DNA from: Ulota crispa | Taxonomy: Eukaryota; Streptophyta; Bryopsida; Orthotrichales; Orthotrichaceae | Assembly: GCA_963920765.1 (NCBI GenBank) | Contig: OY987248.1 | Coordinates: forward strand, 5,614,539 to 5,678,538 | DNA: 64,000 bases | Direction of reading: 5' to 3' | Part shown: positions 1 through 19,724 of the stretch, in pieces | Position numbering within the stretch: position 1 is the stretch's first letter | Layout of the letters: each line of letters begins with the position of its first letter | Notes under the pieces: generated by a model | Told to the model about the DNA's origin: nothing | What the model saw: the letters and a program-made list of their open reading frames with translations, nothing else | Databases searched by the model: none | Program-made: the position numbers and the translations under genes

Positions 1-327
1 TTATCTTCATCGAGAGACGCATTGTAACGAGCCATTTTGTCCTCTCATCTTGTATTTTTTGATACAATTGTGACAGCCTGAATCAGAAAAATGATTAGCA
101 CAAACAGGTGCAGCTGAAATTTCCACTTGTTTTAATTCTCGCTGCTAATTCACGAAGTCTCAAGTCGCATGGACAGATTTTCTGTTAGTTAATAAGTGCA
201 GTGTACTTTTGCAGAAATTTGACTGTTGCAGCACAAATTCGACGTGATTTAGGCAGTTGTTGTTAGGATCAAGAGGACGTATGGAAAGTTAGTTGAAGAG
301 ATAATTTCAAGGTGAGGAGTGAAGACG
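1..327 (+). promoter_or_regulatory. upstream region and 5' UTR of F2KP
   Basis: This stretch precedes the F2KP start codon at 328. It is AT-rich and has no long reading frame. No TATA box or transcription start could be fixed with confidence. It presumably holds the 5' UTR and part of the promoter; this is inferred from position only. Confidence 0.35.
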
Positions 328-7837
<7,510 letters not shown>

Positions 7838-8683
7838 CAGTGCATCGTTTCTCGCATGATTTTCCAAAATTTCGGTTTTCTTGTTCCTAATTTTCCCGTT
7901 GTATAAAAATGGTAAAATTACCTCTAGGAAGTACGCTGCAAAATTGCCTGAAAGCTGTAAGATTCATGCTTTGGATTACGGTGGCTATCTAGGCATCTCT
8001 TGACTCGTGTTTCTGATTGTGATCGCAGGCACCAAGTATGGTGAGTTCCCATGAGAATCCCGGCGTTGCTGAATCAATTTAATTCTTTACCGGAGGCTCC
8101 CTCGACTCACTTTTGGACGAGTCATAAGATCACTGAACATGCCATCATACGGTATTCCATTGATGAATTGACTATTTAATGCTTTCAAATTGTGCCAGTG
8201 GACGTTTTGAGTATTTTTTTTCTGTATGCACTTCAATAGTTTACGAGTAGATTTAGCTATGGTTTGTACTGGGAACCACAAGTTTGCTACTCTTACAAGT
8301 CTGGATTTTCTATCAGTATGACGAATTTTATATTTTTGATGAACGTAACATGCCGCTGTGTTTTTCGATGAGCTATTAACCGCAAATCAGTCTCACTAAA
8401 TGTCGTCGACTCCTTAACTTCCTTCACATGTTAAGTTTCGGATTTGGTGGAATGGTATTTTAGAGGATGTTTGGTTTCTTGACTTCCTTTAACAATCAGT
8501 CTGTTGTTATAAGTCACAGCGTAACCCAACAAGAGTTTCCTGTTGTTGCCAGGTTGGATAACAAAAATATCTTTGGGAACGTCAACCGTAACTTCACTAA
8601 TTGTAAGTGGTATTTGGTTGTTAGAAACAAATTCTTTTTGAATTTGCATGATATGATACTTGGCCAATAATTGCTGAATGCTA
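7838..8683. other. F2KP 3' UTR and spacer
   Basis: This stretch follows the F2KP stop and leads to the Stowaway-like MITE. It is AT-rich. Open frames near 8090-8280 and 8430-8800 overlap on both strands, resemble nothing known and run into the MITE, so they are taken as chance. The polyadenylation site was not placed. Confidence 0.4.
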
Positions 8684-9253
8684 CTCCCTCTGTCCAAATA
8701 TAATGCTTCAAATTAGGCATATTTCTTGTCCCAATAAAAAGCTCCCTTTTGCTAATTTCAATTGTTGAGAAAGCGTTTGTCATGTCCAATGGTCTCATGG
8801 GGGCAAGTTAAGCAATTAGGGAGCATTCCTCTCCTAACAAGCTAGGCCTTGCCCATATGAGGTACCATTGTTGCTACTAATCTTTAAGTCATTAATAAAG
8901 AGGAGCTAGCAACATGCACAAATATGGTACTTCTTGCATGAAATTTGGGTGCCCAAACGACAACATCAAAGCTCAAGATTTTGCATACATTTGGTAGATG
9001 GTATATTGATTGTAGAATGCATATGTCATTAGACTAAAATAGTGAGGAGTTGGTAGCATTCACAAACTATGAACAAATATGGTACTTTTTGCATAGAATT
9101 TGGGTGTTTAAATGGTAACACAAAAACTGGAGATTTTGCAAACATTTGGTAGGTGTATCTTGATTCTAGAATTCATTTGTCACTAGCATGATGACTAAAA
9201 ATAAGAATAATCCCTCATGGAGAAGTTTTTTGGAGCTTCAAAATTGGAGGGAG
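8684..9253 (+). mobile_element. Stowaway-like (Tc1/mariner) MITE, copy 1
   Basis: A 570-bp element with TA at both ends (8682-8683 and 9254-9255). It starts CTCCCTCTGTCC and ends GGAGGGAG, the terminal signature of plant Stowaway MITEs. There is no transposase frame. A second, inverted copy lies at 60438-61016 inside a HUB intron, and the two match along most of their length when one is reverse-complemented. Confidence 0.8.
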
Positions 9254-9255
9254 TA

Positions 9256-11966
9256 TTAGTCAATCAACCGCAGTAGGAGTCGAAACCTTTTTGAACACAA
9301 GGTTTAATATTTTCCATCTTGGTATTTAATGTTTAAATTTAAAAGCCTGGAACTTAAAGTGGTATCTAAGCTCCAGAAATAGATTAAAATGCCATTATTC
9401 TAAGTTATAAAATCTTTGTCATCCTGCAAAATTATTCAAAGTTTTAACCAATCTATGATCCTTACAAGTTGCATGAGAGGATTCCCGAATAGGAGTGAGA
9501 CTATATTTGGAGAGTTCTCACTATATTTGGAGAGGTGAGTTCTAAGTGCTCAACGTTTATACCTCCCAATCATTGCAATTCAATGCAAATTTGCGTTTTT
9601 GTAATCCTAAATTAGTTTGCGTTCTAGAAACTCTTCAAATAAATTACAAATGACAATACTACCAAAGTTTCTTACAAACCTTTATATGATTGCTATGAAA
9701 ATATAAAGCCCTCTTTATGGATTAGAAATCATTTTATTTAATATTCAAAATTTTCCAAAATCCCCAAATGATTTAATTTTACCCCTAACCATTTTATGAC
9801 CAGATTATTTTGAATGAAGAATTTTTAAACTCAAGTACCTTTTCATTGTACAGAACACTACAACTAAAGATGACTATTTTATTCCAATAGTTCTACAAAA
9901 GACAGGGATTTTGCACAAGGATTATGCATGTTAATCCCTCAATGATGATTTATTTCTTTTTGATATGAAGTTTTATGAAGATACAATCTAAACAATGCTA
10001 AGCTAAAATGTTTCATGAACAGAATCTGTAGATTTAAAATTTTGATTTTGAATTATACTTGCAAGATTTATAGTTGCTATCACCAGCACTTTAAAAATAA
10101 AATTTGAAGCTTTGAACTCAAAACTTCTTATACCGTGATTTATATATTGAAGTTGACAATTTCATGTCAAAATTCATTTTAGCTGAAGTATAATCATGTA
10201 ATTCCAAAGACGACCTTTATAAATTATTTTAAAAAATTATCAAAATAAATAAAACCGTCTTTTGAGGGAATGTTTAAACTACAAAAGATATGCTTTTGGA
10301 TTAGACAAACTTCCATTCTTTCTTTTATAGAAAAATAATTTTAAATCCGCAATATTCAAGAATTGCTCAATAAGGTTCAATTCATGATAGCAACCAGATA
10401 AAATTATCTCAAACGTCATTATTTGAAACATCATTTTTTGTTCATTAAAGGTTCACATTTAGGGTTTGTACAGTACTTCAACTTGCCAAGTCACCAACTA
10501 ACATAACCACCTTAGTAGACACAATAGGGAGGGTTTGGGGTTTGTGGTTAGGGTGGCTCCAAACTTGTTCAGCAAATGAACACTCTTGCCTTGGCTTGGT
10601 CTAGTTAATTGGACGGTACACCCAATGACTCAATGACGTGGAAGTGCTCTTGGAGGACAAAAGATTAGACAAAGTGCCACTTTTTTTGTTTTGTCAGGAC
10701 GCTAGTTTGAACCAAGCATAAGCACAAGAGTCAAGACAAAATTGGATGAAATCACCAAATTCGTCTCCAAACCAATAGTAGGTTTGCCAAATTTTGGATG
10801 AAAGATACTAATATTATGGTAGTAGTTTTTGTGGATGAATGTTCACATTTCATTGATTCTATCACAATTCATTGATTCTATCCATTTCTATCCAAATTTT
10901 TTTTACTTGCTTACATTCATGGGTGCCTGTTGCATGACCAACAAAAAACTGATTTTTACCCCGAAATGCGTGAGGCACCAAATTTTGGTGTCAGCAATAC
11001 TATGAAGTTCAATAAACCTAACAAAATTTCTATTTTTAGTAGTTTGTATTTTTGAATTACTCTTTGTGGAGTCTAGTTGTAGCATCAAAAATTTGATTTT
11101 GAAAAAGCCTAATTTTGATTTTACTATTCAAGATTTTGTGTAAGGGTCTTGACTTTCTATAGAGTTGAGAGCTCTTGGAAACAAGTCTCAAATACAGTAA
11201 ATCTTAGAGAAAATTTCACATTAGAAATTCTTTTGAAAAAATTGTAGAAGGGATTTTAGAAAGTCATAAATGATTGAGTTATTAATATTATTTCCTTTAA
11301 CTTTTTTTTTGGTGACCATCTTTTTAGATCCAACATGTGAAAAGAGGATGGGAAGATTTCAAATCATTTTTGCAATTTTAACACCCTCATGATCAAACAT
11401 TATAATCTTTCAATCCATAAGTGATATTGATATTGTTGTATTTTCTTTTCCTATATGATCTCTAACATATCTAGTTTGAATTTACATGAGTACAATTATA
11501 AAAAAAATGATTGGGATTTTCATTTCATTTTGATAATTTAAATTCTTTACAATTTAGTGATTTGACTCATTCTCTACTTCATTTTACTTACTGTATTCCC
11601 CCATGTGTTGTATAGTTCCAATTGATTTGAAAATTCTCTTACACATATCTAACTTGGTTTGCTACATGGAAAAAATAAACCTCAACTTTGTGTAGAGTAA
11701 TTTTTTAATGTAAGTGTGGACATAAGCTTCTGAAATGTTTTGGACAGCACAAAAAAAACCATTTTTTTCACTTTAGATGTAAATATCTCCCTCCTCTCAA
11801 TTTAGAATGACTTGATTTTTTTCCCACAAGTACCTCTTCTAATCTAAGGCAAGATCCTGTGGTTGGATTTGCAAAACAAACTTTATTTCCTACTTTTCTA
11901 CTCATTCCCCCCAAAGTGGCAGTTAACAGTGACTTTCACTGGAGAAAATGCTTGGGCCTTTAGAGG
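9256..11966. other. gene-free AT-rich spacer, right part an inverted TTAA-element copy
   Basis: No convincing coding sequence. About 11505-11966 is the reverse complement of the left ~460 bp of the element at 13332-14259, ending in GGGCCTTTAGAGG followed by TTAA (11967-11970). The far end of this copy could not be found, so it is either cut short or strongly diverged. The rest, 9256-11500, shows only AT-rich sequence without recognised structure. Confidence 0.5.
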
Positions 11967-11987
11967 TTAAAGATTCTATATTGCAGA

Positions 11988-12375
11988 AATTACAAATAGG
12001 GGCATGAAAATGTAAAATATTACAAATAGGGCCGTAGTTTCAAAATAATTACAAATAGAGTTGCAATTTTCAAAAAAATTGAATTTTTATGCAATTTTTT
12101 TTGGTTTGGACATTAGTTGATTTAGACACATCACATTAAATGTTAACCAACTTCCAAACAACTTAAAAGACTCTCCAAATCAAGCCTAATTAAAGAAATT
12201 TTAGTAAAGGGGATGACAATTTATAGAGACTTTTAAGTTTTTTGGAAGTTAACTTACATTTAATGTGATGTGTCTAAATCAACCAATGTTCAAACAAAAA
12301 TTGCAAAAAAATATAGTTTTTTTTGAAATTGCGCCCCTTTTGTAATATTTTACGTTTTCATGCCCCTATATTTGT
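11988..12375. mobile_element. palindromic MITE (~390 bp)
   Basis: The left end (ACAAATAGGGGCATGAAAA) recurs inverted at the right end (about 12335-12375). An inner pair around 12110-12145 and 12240-12290 is also inverted (GACACATCACATTAAATG against CATTTAATGTGATGTGTC). There is no coding potential. The superfamily is not assigned because no clear target duplication was seen. Confidence 0.65.
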
Positions 12376-13327
12376 TGAATTAGGTGGAATGTGGATACCA
12401 AATACAATTTAGAGAATTCCGCTCATTTTTTTTATAACTTGGGTCTTTTGTATACCATCAACAAAAACAAAAATTAACTCTGTTAAAAAGAGTCATTGGT
12501 TTTCTAGTCTATTAGAAGTAGATACGTATCATCAGCAAAATCATAAGCCCTCAAGTGTCCCTTGATTTGTGACTTTCTTAAAATGTATTGAGCCTAGGTT
12601 AGGTACAGCATGTGCATGAAGTGTTTCTATTTTGTATGACTTTTTTTATTGTACAAGTATTAAATGCTATAAAAGTATGAAATTAATATGGTATCCAAAC
12701 TTGAGATGATCAAATCAACTAATCAAGTAGTCAATCATAATTTTTTTAATGATTTTTTGGTGTTGTGCACCATCATGATTGAATGATTGCTCTGTTTCCA
12801 TTGGAACCCAAGGCTTTTAGTCATCATTGCACTCAAAGCTTTGGAATGGGAAAAGTTGGTTGTAACTTGTAAGAATGCATTATTCATATTAAATTGGGAA
12901 AAAGCTTACATACTTGGACTTTGGATTTTTCATTTTTAAGAGTTTCTATGTGATTTAGAGCAAACATTATGATGATTTCTTCAAGACCTTACATCAAAGA
13001 TGGAATACCTTGCAAGAATTATCAAAAAACTCACTTCAAATCACCAAAATATTCTCAAAAATGCAAAATTTAGTATCCTCAAAATATGTTTTGGGAACGT
13101 GCTTTTTCTCACTTTAATGAAAAATATCTTAAAGGTGTTTTTCATATCTCAAAGTACAAATTAAAACCTTTATAAGGGTTCTTTAAAAGGAGTATGGACT
13201 CTGAAAGGGGCATCTAAAGGGTTCATAATTTTGCTATTTTAGAAATAGGAGTCAATGAGAGCATTTCTTCAAGAAGAAGATGTAACCCGCCTTTTATGAA
13301 CAATGGAGATTAAAGAATAGTTTTACT
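12376..13327. repeat. AT-rich dispersed repeat
   Basis: No gene seen. The stretch at about 12860-13110 is a diverged copy of 18555-18960: both contain TTCTTCAAGACCTT, a spacer, then CACTTCAAATCACC, and both run between MITE-like TAAATTGGG ends. The flank at 13240-13320 recurs at about 14540-14620 and 14730-14850. Confidence 0.5.
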
Positions 13328-13331
13328 TTAA

Positions 13332-14259
13332 CCCCTAAAGGCCCAAGTAGTTTTCTTCAATGAAAGTCACTATTAACTGCCACTTTGGGGGGAATGAGTA
13401 GGAAATAAAGTTTGTTTTGCAAATCCAACTATAGGATCTTGCCTTAGACTAGAAGAGGTACTTGTGGGAAAAAAATCAAGTCATTCTAGATGGAGAGGAG
13501 GGAGATATTTACATCTAAAGTGAAAAAAAAGGTCTTTTTTTGTGCTGTCCAAAACATTTCAGAAGCTTATGCCCACACTTACATGAAAAAAATTACTCTA
13601 CACAAAGTTGAGGTTTATTTTTTCCATGTAGCAGACCAAGTTAGATATGTGTAAGAGAATTTTCAAATCAATTGGAACTATACAACACATGGGGGAAAAC
13701 AATATGTAAAATGAAGTAGAGAATGAGTCAAATCACTAAATTGTAAAGAATTTAAATTATTAAAATGAAAAATGAAAATCCAAATGGTTATAATGTTTTG
13801 ATAAACAATCTACTTCCTTGGGTTTAGTTTAGGGTTTCAAAAAATTAAAAATTGTGGAAAAGAAAGAACTTCAAAGTTTATTTTAGAGTAGAGAATTCAT
13901 AACTTCCCACGAACTAAAACATCTCATAACTTTCATGTCATTGATTGAAGTTGAATGATTCAAAGCTTCCCACATATGAAAAAATCTAAAGAACCAATTT
14001 CAGATTTCTATTTTTAGAAAGTATAAAATTTTAAGAAGTTTTTGGGTTGCCTGGATTGCCCTCCTTCCCCCGGGTAGCAGAAATTCTTGCATATCTTCTT
14101 TGTCAAATGTAAGAATGACAAAAAAATTAGATTCCCGCGTAGGTCTTAGAATTTCCCACCTTCAATAAAAGTTTTAAAAAATCACAAAAACTAGATTAGC
14201 TATAAGTACATGCCCGAAATTTCAACTGTCCCCTTGGGGGATAGTTGGGCCTTAAGGGG
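13332..14259 (+). mobile_element. TTAA-flanked element, 928 bp (piggyBac-like MITE, long family)
   Basis: TTAA stands at 13328-13331 and again at 14260-14263. Left terminus CCCCTAAAGGCCCAAG; the right terminus reverse-complemented is CCCCTTAAGGCCCAAC. The closest relative is 47821-48746, nearly the same length. There is no transposase frame, so it is non-autonomous. TTAA targets with CCC-starting termini are the hallmark of piggyBac; assignment rests on that alone. Confidence 0.7.
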
Positions 14260-14263
14260 TTAA

Positions 14264-15280
14264 AATAAAGGTAGTGTAGTAAGAGAGCAAGTTACATTCA
14301 ATTCAAAACATGAACAAGGAAGGTGAAACCGTGAAAGCAAGAAGAGCACAAGAGAAAAAGTATTGGTTAAAACTTCACATGCAATAGGCCAAAAACTTAT
14401 GCATACACATTCTTCTCTTTTGAAAATGAGAAAGAAAACTTTTCAATCTTCAAGGAATGTGGCTTTTACAAATAGCAGGAGAGAGTGTCAACTACCAAGT
14501 TCCAAAGGTGAATAACAAGTTGTAAAGTGGAAATAGAAGTCAATGGGAGCACTTCTTCATGAAAAAGATGTATGAGTATCCCTTTTTATGAGTGAGGGGA
14601 ATAAAGAATGATATTACTTAGAAAAAGGGTAAAGCGGCAAGAAAGCAAGCTATATTCACTAGGGGTAGTCATAGTTGCTTTGAGATTGAGATTTCCGTGA
14701 AGATTGAGAAATGGTTGAGTGAATGTAGGAGCCAATGGAACTGGAACTATGGAAGCACTTCTTCATGGAAGGAGGTGTGACACCCCTTTTGTGGGTGATG
14801 GAGAATGAAGAATGAAGAATGGACAATGTTTTACTTAGAGGAAGGCATAGCGGCCACCAATTGGAGGAGTAGAAAAAGCAAAGGTGAAAAGCAATTCACG
14901 AGCAAGGAAATTGTGGACCATGATAAGAATTCTCACACAAATAATATTCTCATGCCATTTTCTCCACGCTTGGGGGACAAGAATTATTTTTTTCAATCTT
15001 CACGGAACTAGCCTCATGCCACTCGTGGACATTGCAGCACATCAAATTTCTATGAAGATTGAGAACCGCAAAAACGAACTTTGACTACCCCTACTATAGA
15101 ACATGAACAAGGAGAGTGAAATTGTGAAAGCAAAAAAACCATAAGGTAAACTTGTAAAAAGAAAAAAAAAAAATGTAATGGTAAAAACTTCACATGCAAA
15201 AAGGTAGAAACTTCTTCAAGTAAGAAAGAAAACTTTTCAATTTGATACCTTTGAATTGGGTACAAGGTAACATTTTGTGT
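14264..15280. repeat. cluster of diverged dispersed repeats
   Basis: Segments at about 14330-14510 and 15120-15250 share a motif set (AAAACTTCACATGCAA, GAAAGAAAACTTTTCAA) with 15585-15730 and 18960-19120. The pieces are short, diverged and overlapping. Reading frames at 14805-15084 overlap one another and look accidental. Confidence 0.45.
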
Positions 15281-15284
15281 TTAA

Positions 15285-15526
15285 CCCTTGAACGCCCAGC
15301 TCAAAATCCGGTTTTGGCAAACCTCCTTGAAGTCAAAGTGCCCCTATAAATTGAAAAATACAATTTATAAGATTGAAACCATACAAATTGTTAGTAGGAA
15401 GCATTTCCATTGTGATGGGCTTGATTGGAGGTGGTTTCACCAAAGGAGCAATGAGGTTACCTCAGTCAAACTTGCGTTGACCCAGCTTTTGGAGAGACAT
15501 TATAATGTCTCTTGGGTGCTCAAAGG
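15285..15526 (+). mobile_element. short TTAA/CCC element, one end decayed
   Basis: TTAA at 15281-15284 followed by CCCTTGAACGCCCAGC. The right end reads GGGTGCTCAAAGGG, the complement of that terminus, but the expected TTAA has become GTAA. About 242 bp, no gene. It belongs with the TTAA/CCC elements of this window. Confidence 0.55.
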
Positions 15527-16057
15527 GTAAGGTGGAGTACAAAATGGTACCTCTATTTTTCCCAATTTAACGAATAACATGTTATTGATAAGAACTTCAC
15601 ATACAAAAAGGCAGAAGCTTCTTCACAAGCATTCTTCTCCTTTGAAAGTGAGAACGAGAACTATTCAATCTTCAAAGAATGTGACTCTTGCTAAATCAAG
15701 GAGAGAGTGCCACGTCCCAAAGGTGTGACTTCTCTCGATGCAGCAGCAGTTACACCTGAAGGCTGAAGCCCAATAGAAGCTTCAAAAGAGGAGTAAGGTA
15801 GCGTGATGAGGTGAACTCTGAAAGACCGTAACTTACGGTCAATCCAGGCAGAACTGCAGTCCAGTCCACTGAGAGTCAGACCCATCTCTCTGGCTCAGAG
15901 ACGACATCGACGACCCTGCTATCTCCACTCTGACCCTGCCCTTCTGGACGAGAAGAAAAAGAGCAAAGACACTCTCAGTGCTTTCCAAGTTTCCATGCAC
16001 CCGGTCAGAAATTTCTAGAAACCATATAAACTTGAGTAACACATCGAGTTGCACTAA

Positions 16058-16326
16058 ACACCATATTATTTAGGTAAATTGGGAAAGAACAGTACATTCC
16101 GGGACTTTCAACTATTTCTGTCATTGTGTACAATTTAACATATTACAAAAAAACAAGTGTGTATTTTCTTGTACAATATATAGTGAAGTTTCAGTGATTG
16201 TCTCCAAGAATCTCAAACGATTACAACTTTAAGTTATAGTTATTAATGCCAATATTTATTGTATGTAAGATTAAGGTGGAGTATAAAATGATCCCTCTGT
16301 TTTTCCCAATTAACCTAATATGGTGT
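16058..16326 (+). mobile_element. palindrome-ended MITE, family CACCATATTAGG, copy A
   Basis: Ends are inverted: CACCATATTA..GTAAATTGGGAAA at the left and TTTCCCAATTAACCTAATATGGTG at the right. A sister copy sits at the same place in duplicate B (19478-19724), so it was present before the duplication. A third, 160-bp version with the same ends lies at 18577-18736. Confidence 0.6.
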
Positions 16327-17183
16327 TACTAGAATACTAGGTAAAAGATTGAGTTGTACCAAATTATGTGAAGATAAGGCTAAACTTCCACAGTTCCGCC
16401 CCTACTCAACAACACCCTCATATATACTACCCAACTAATAGGGTGCGTAACGTCCAATCCCGATAGGAAGTAGGTGCATTCTTCTGTCCTTTTCCAAGGT
16501 TGGGACTTGAGATCACTTAAGTCATGCCACGTGTCCCAACATGAAGGAGGAAGTAAAATGAGCCTAAAGTAGTTTCAATTGGGTGTTATTGAAAATTACA
16601 TTGAGTCTAGAGGTTGGGCAATGGGTTTCAAATTTCAAAGCACTTTTGACTCCCAAAATTCACAGTCATAATTTCAGCTTTGCAAATAGATATTATGAAA
16701 AATTTGCAATCCCCATATTTCTTTACCTCCTACATGGTAAAGGAATTTAAAATATTTGTTGCCTCAAACTTTCTTTTGTTCAAACTCTCTTTTGTAGTTG
16801 GTTGTTGCAGAATCGCTTTAATAAGTTATCAGGGAATGGGGTGCTTCCCAGTTCCCACCTTTATCACTTGTCCGACAGTTCTAGACTCTCCCCACAGTTA
16901 AAAGGTAATGTACGTCGTACGAGAGTTCCAGCTTTTTTTCCCCACAGTCAAGCTTGTTTGCTGATCTCACACACCCCCGTCCAGCAATGTACTGTACATA
17001 AATAATTATCCTGCAAAAATCCAGATCGAGTCTGAGTGTTCGTCATTCGAAACATACCTGATCTTCGATCGAGTTTTGTGTCGAGGTGAGTCTCGTTTGT
17101 ACGGCAATAATACATTCCGTGCCTCGAACTCCACGCCTGACGTCGACGTTGAAGGTTTGCTGGCGGCTGTGACTTGAGAGCAG

Positions 17184-17550
17184 CATGCTACGATAATTCT
17201 AGAAGGAAGGAAGACAGATTTTCAGGTGATAAAGCTTCGTGATTAGTGCATGACAGTTCTAGAAGGAAGTGTAGAGACATTTCAGGTGATAAAACTTGGT
17301 GATTGGCGCATTACAGTTCCAGAAGGAGGTCTAGAGAGACATTCAGGTGATAAGACTTCGAGATTAGCGCATGACAGTTCTAGAGGCAAAGAGAGAGATT
17401 TCAGGTGATAAAGCTGAAGTCGTGATTAGCGCATGACAGTTCTAGTCTAGAAGGAGGAGAGAGATCTCAGGTGATAAAGCTTCGTGATTAGCCTATGACA
17501 GTTCTAGAAGGAGGAGAGAGATCTCAGGTGATAAAACTTCGTGATTGGAG
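17184..17550 (+). repeat. minisatellite, about 6 units of ~60 bp
   Basis: Each unit contains CATGACAGTTCTAGAAGGA, a purine-rich stretch, then CAGGTGATAAAGCTTCGTGA. Six units can be counted here; the matching place in duplicate B (20270-20401) has only two. The difference points to expansion or contraction after the segmental duplication. Confidence 0.8.
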
Positions 17551-17589
17551 GTCTAGTGGCATTAGTAAGCAAGCAGAGGCAGGCGATGA

Positions 17590-17765
17590 GCATCGCTCAA
17601 TTTAAACTGGCTAAGTTTTGCAGGGTTGCTACCAGAAAAGAGTATGCAGCTAAATTTTTGTTGAACTTTATAGTGTTAAATTTGAAAACTTGAGCTTTTT
17701 GGCATTGATTTTAGCCACTTGAGCTACAAGTAAAAATCCTATTTGGGAGGGATCACTAGTGAGCA
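17590..17765 (+). repeat. ~180-bp repeat unit, copy 1 of 4
   Basis: Contains AAACTGGCTAAGTTTTGCAG near the start, AGTATGCAGCTAA in the middle and TTTTAGCCACTTGAGCTAC near the end, followed by GATCACTAGTGA just before an ATG. Other copies: 20435-20600, 20993-21163 and 21174-21353, plus a diverged trace at about 55975-56035 in a HUB intron. Confidence 0.7.
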
Positions 17766-17838
17766 ATGGATCTACCAGGGGGGCACGGCTTCTACAGACA
17801 GTCGATGACAGGCTCGGATTCCACCGAATGCACTGAGA
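17766..17838 (+). pseudogene. 5' fragment of the unknown 109-aa reading frame
   Basis: The first ~24 codons match the frame starting at 20601 (MDLPGGHGFYRQS) with few changes, including loss of three bases near the end. After GAGAAG the sequence switches to the inside of a long TTAA-family element. This copy is therefore a truncated duplicate, not a working gene. Confidence 0.7.
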
Positions 17839-18552
17839 AGCCTTTGACGGTTCCTATATCAAAAAAATTGCTCAGCGCAAAGTTGAGGTTTATTTTTTCC
17901 ATGTAGAGGACCAAGTTAGGTATGTGTGGGAGAATTTTCAAAAATTTGGAAGTGTGGATCATACTTTGTAAAGTCTTGCAATACCGTAAGGCCATGAAAT
18001 TTTCATATACGCTAGGCAAAATTGGAGAATTTATGTAAAATTCATAAATCTGAATTACTTTGATCCAAATGCTGAAAACCAAGGAATCTTAGTTTACTAC
18101 AACTTGGAAAAAGAAAAAGTCAAAAAAATAAAATACACAAAGAGCTCAAAAAAGGAAAGCAATAAACTTTACAAAAGGCAAAAAGAATGGAGGTTTGGGA
18201 GTCCCATACCTACCTGCTAACTAAAACTTCTCATAACTTTCATCTCATCAATCAAACCTGAATGATTTAAAGATTCCCAAATTTGCATAATTCTAGAGAA
18301 CCAATTTCCGATTTTCTTTTAAAAATTGCAATTTTGATTTTTTATTTGGGCTGCCCGCCCTTGCCTTTTTTCAGAAATTCATGCATAACTTCTTCAATAA
18401 TTGTCAAAATGAAGAAAAATTTAGATGCCCAAGTAGATCTTTGAATTCCCCACCTTCAATAAAAGTTTCAAAAAATCACAAAAAGTAGATTAGTTGTAGG
18501 TACATGCCCAAAATCCATTTGTCCCCCGAGGGGACAGTTGGTCCTTTAGGGG
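17836..18552 (+). mobile_element. 5'-truncated long TTAA-family element
   Basis: Aligns with about 48020-48746, and less closely with 13550-14259. The right end is intact: GTCCTTTAGGGG then TTAA at 18553-18556. The left ~200 bp are missing. The break coincides with a short shared stretch (GAGAAGCC against AGAAGCC), suggesting an end-joining event. Confidence 0.65.
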
Positions 18553-18576
18553 TTAATATTCATTAAATTTGGAAAA

Positions 18577-18736
18577 AGCTTACAACATCATATTAAGTAA
18601 ATTGGGTTAAAATGCAATTTTGGGACTTTTAGATTTTGTATTTTTTGAAGAAAATTTATTAAATGCACTTTAAAAAATACAAAATCCAAAAGTCCCAAGA
18701 TTGCATTTTTTTCCCAATTTACTTAGTATGGTGTTT
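18577..18736. mobile_element. short palindromic MITE, family CACCATATTAGG
   Basis: Almost fully palindromic over 160 bp: CATATTAAGTAAATTGGG at the left, CCCAATTTACTTAGTATG at the right. The arms are joined near TTATTAAATGCAC. Same ends as 16058-16326 and 19478-19724 but without their inner sequence. Confidence 0.65.
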
Positions 18737-19477
18737 TACATATTGGGACTTTTAATTCTTTTGTTTTTTAAGAATTTTTAAGTGATTTGGAATGAATATT
18801 ATGATTACTTCTTCAAGACCTTGCATCAATGATGTAATGTCTTACAAGAATTATCTAAAAAAAACCTCACTTCAAATCACCAAATATTCTCACAAATGCA
18901 AAATCTAGTATTCCTAAAATACATTTTGGAACATTATTTTTTCCCAATTTAATGAGTAACGCGTTACAAGGAAAAAAGAGAAATTTACTGGTAAAGATTT
19001 CACGTGCAAAACCCAAAAACTTCTTCACAGGTCCTTTGGAAGTGAGAAAGAAAACTTTCCAATCTTCAAAGAATGTGGCTTTCTTAAATCGAAGGGACAG
19101 TGTCACGTACCAAAGGTGTCAATGACTCATCTCGATGCAGCAGCAGTTAAATTTGAGTTACACTGAAAGGCTGAATGCCCAATAGAAGCTTCAAAAGAGG
19201 GGGTAAGGTGGTGTGATGAGCTGAACTCTGAGAGAGCGTAACTGGCGGCTCAGTCCAGTCCAGAACTGCAGTCCAGTCCAGTGAGAGTCAGCCCCATCTC
19301 TCTGGCTCAGAGACGACATCGATGACCCTATCTCCACTCTGACCCTGCCCTTCTGGACCAGAATTAAAAAAAAAGAGAAAAAGAGAAAAGACACTCTCAG
19401 TGCTTTCCAAGTTTCCATGCACCCGGCCAGAAATTTCTAGGATCCATATAGGTAAAAGATCGAGTTGCACTAAACAC

Positions 19478-19724
19478 CATGTTAGGTAAATTGGGAAAAA
19501 CAGTACATTGTGGGACTTTCACTATTTCTGTCATGGTGTACAATTTAGCATATTACAAAAAAAAGGCATGCATTTTCTTGTACAATAGTGAAGTCTTAGT
19601 GATTGCCTCCAAGAATCTCAAACAATTACAACTTTGAGCTATAGCTATGTCTACATTTATTGTATGTAAGATTAAGGTGGAGTACAAAATGATCCCTTTG
19701 TTTTTCCCAATTTACTAATATGGT
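19478..19724 (+). mobile_element. palindrome-ended MITE, family CACCATATTAGG, copy B
   Basis: Counterpart of 16058-16326 inside duplicate B. Left end CACCATGTTAGGTAAATTGG, right end CCAATTTACTAATATGGTG. Inner sequence matches copy A closely (TACAATTTAGCATATTAC and neighbouring stretches). No coding potential. Confidence 0.6.

Larger units (their letters stand above)
15540..17838 (+). repeat. segmental duplication, copy A
   Basis: Matches 18930-20680 in order and orientation: a dispersed-repeat part, a GC-richer block around 15700-16050, a MITE (16058-16326), a unique part, a minisatellite (17184-17550), a ~180-bp unit (17590-17765), then the first codons of an unknown reading frame. Copies differ by many substitutions and indels, so the event is not recent. 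Copy A is broken off at ~17838 by a fragment of the long TTAA family. Confidence 0.75.

Noticed and set aside
11988-12375. A microRNA hairpin
   Set aside because: The palindrome is MITE-like, AT-rich and repeated in style elsewhere; no distinct miRNA/miRNA* pair could be argued.
13332-14259. Telomere-like DNA, because CCCCTAAAGG contains the plant telomere unit CCCTAAA
   Set aside because: Only one unit at each end, always next to TTAA and in inverted orientation; it is an element terminus.
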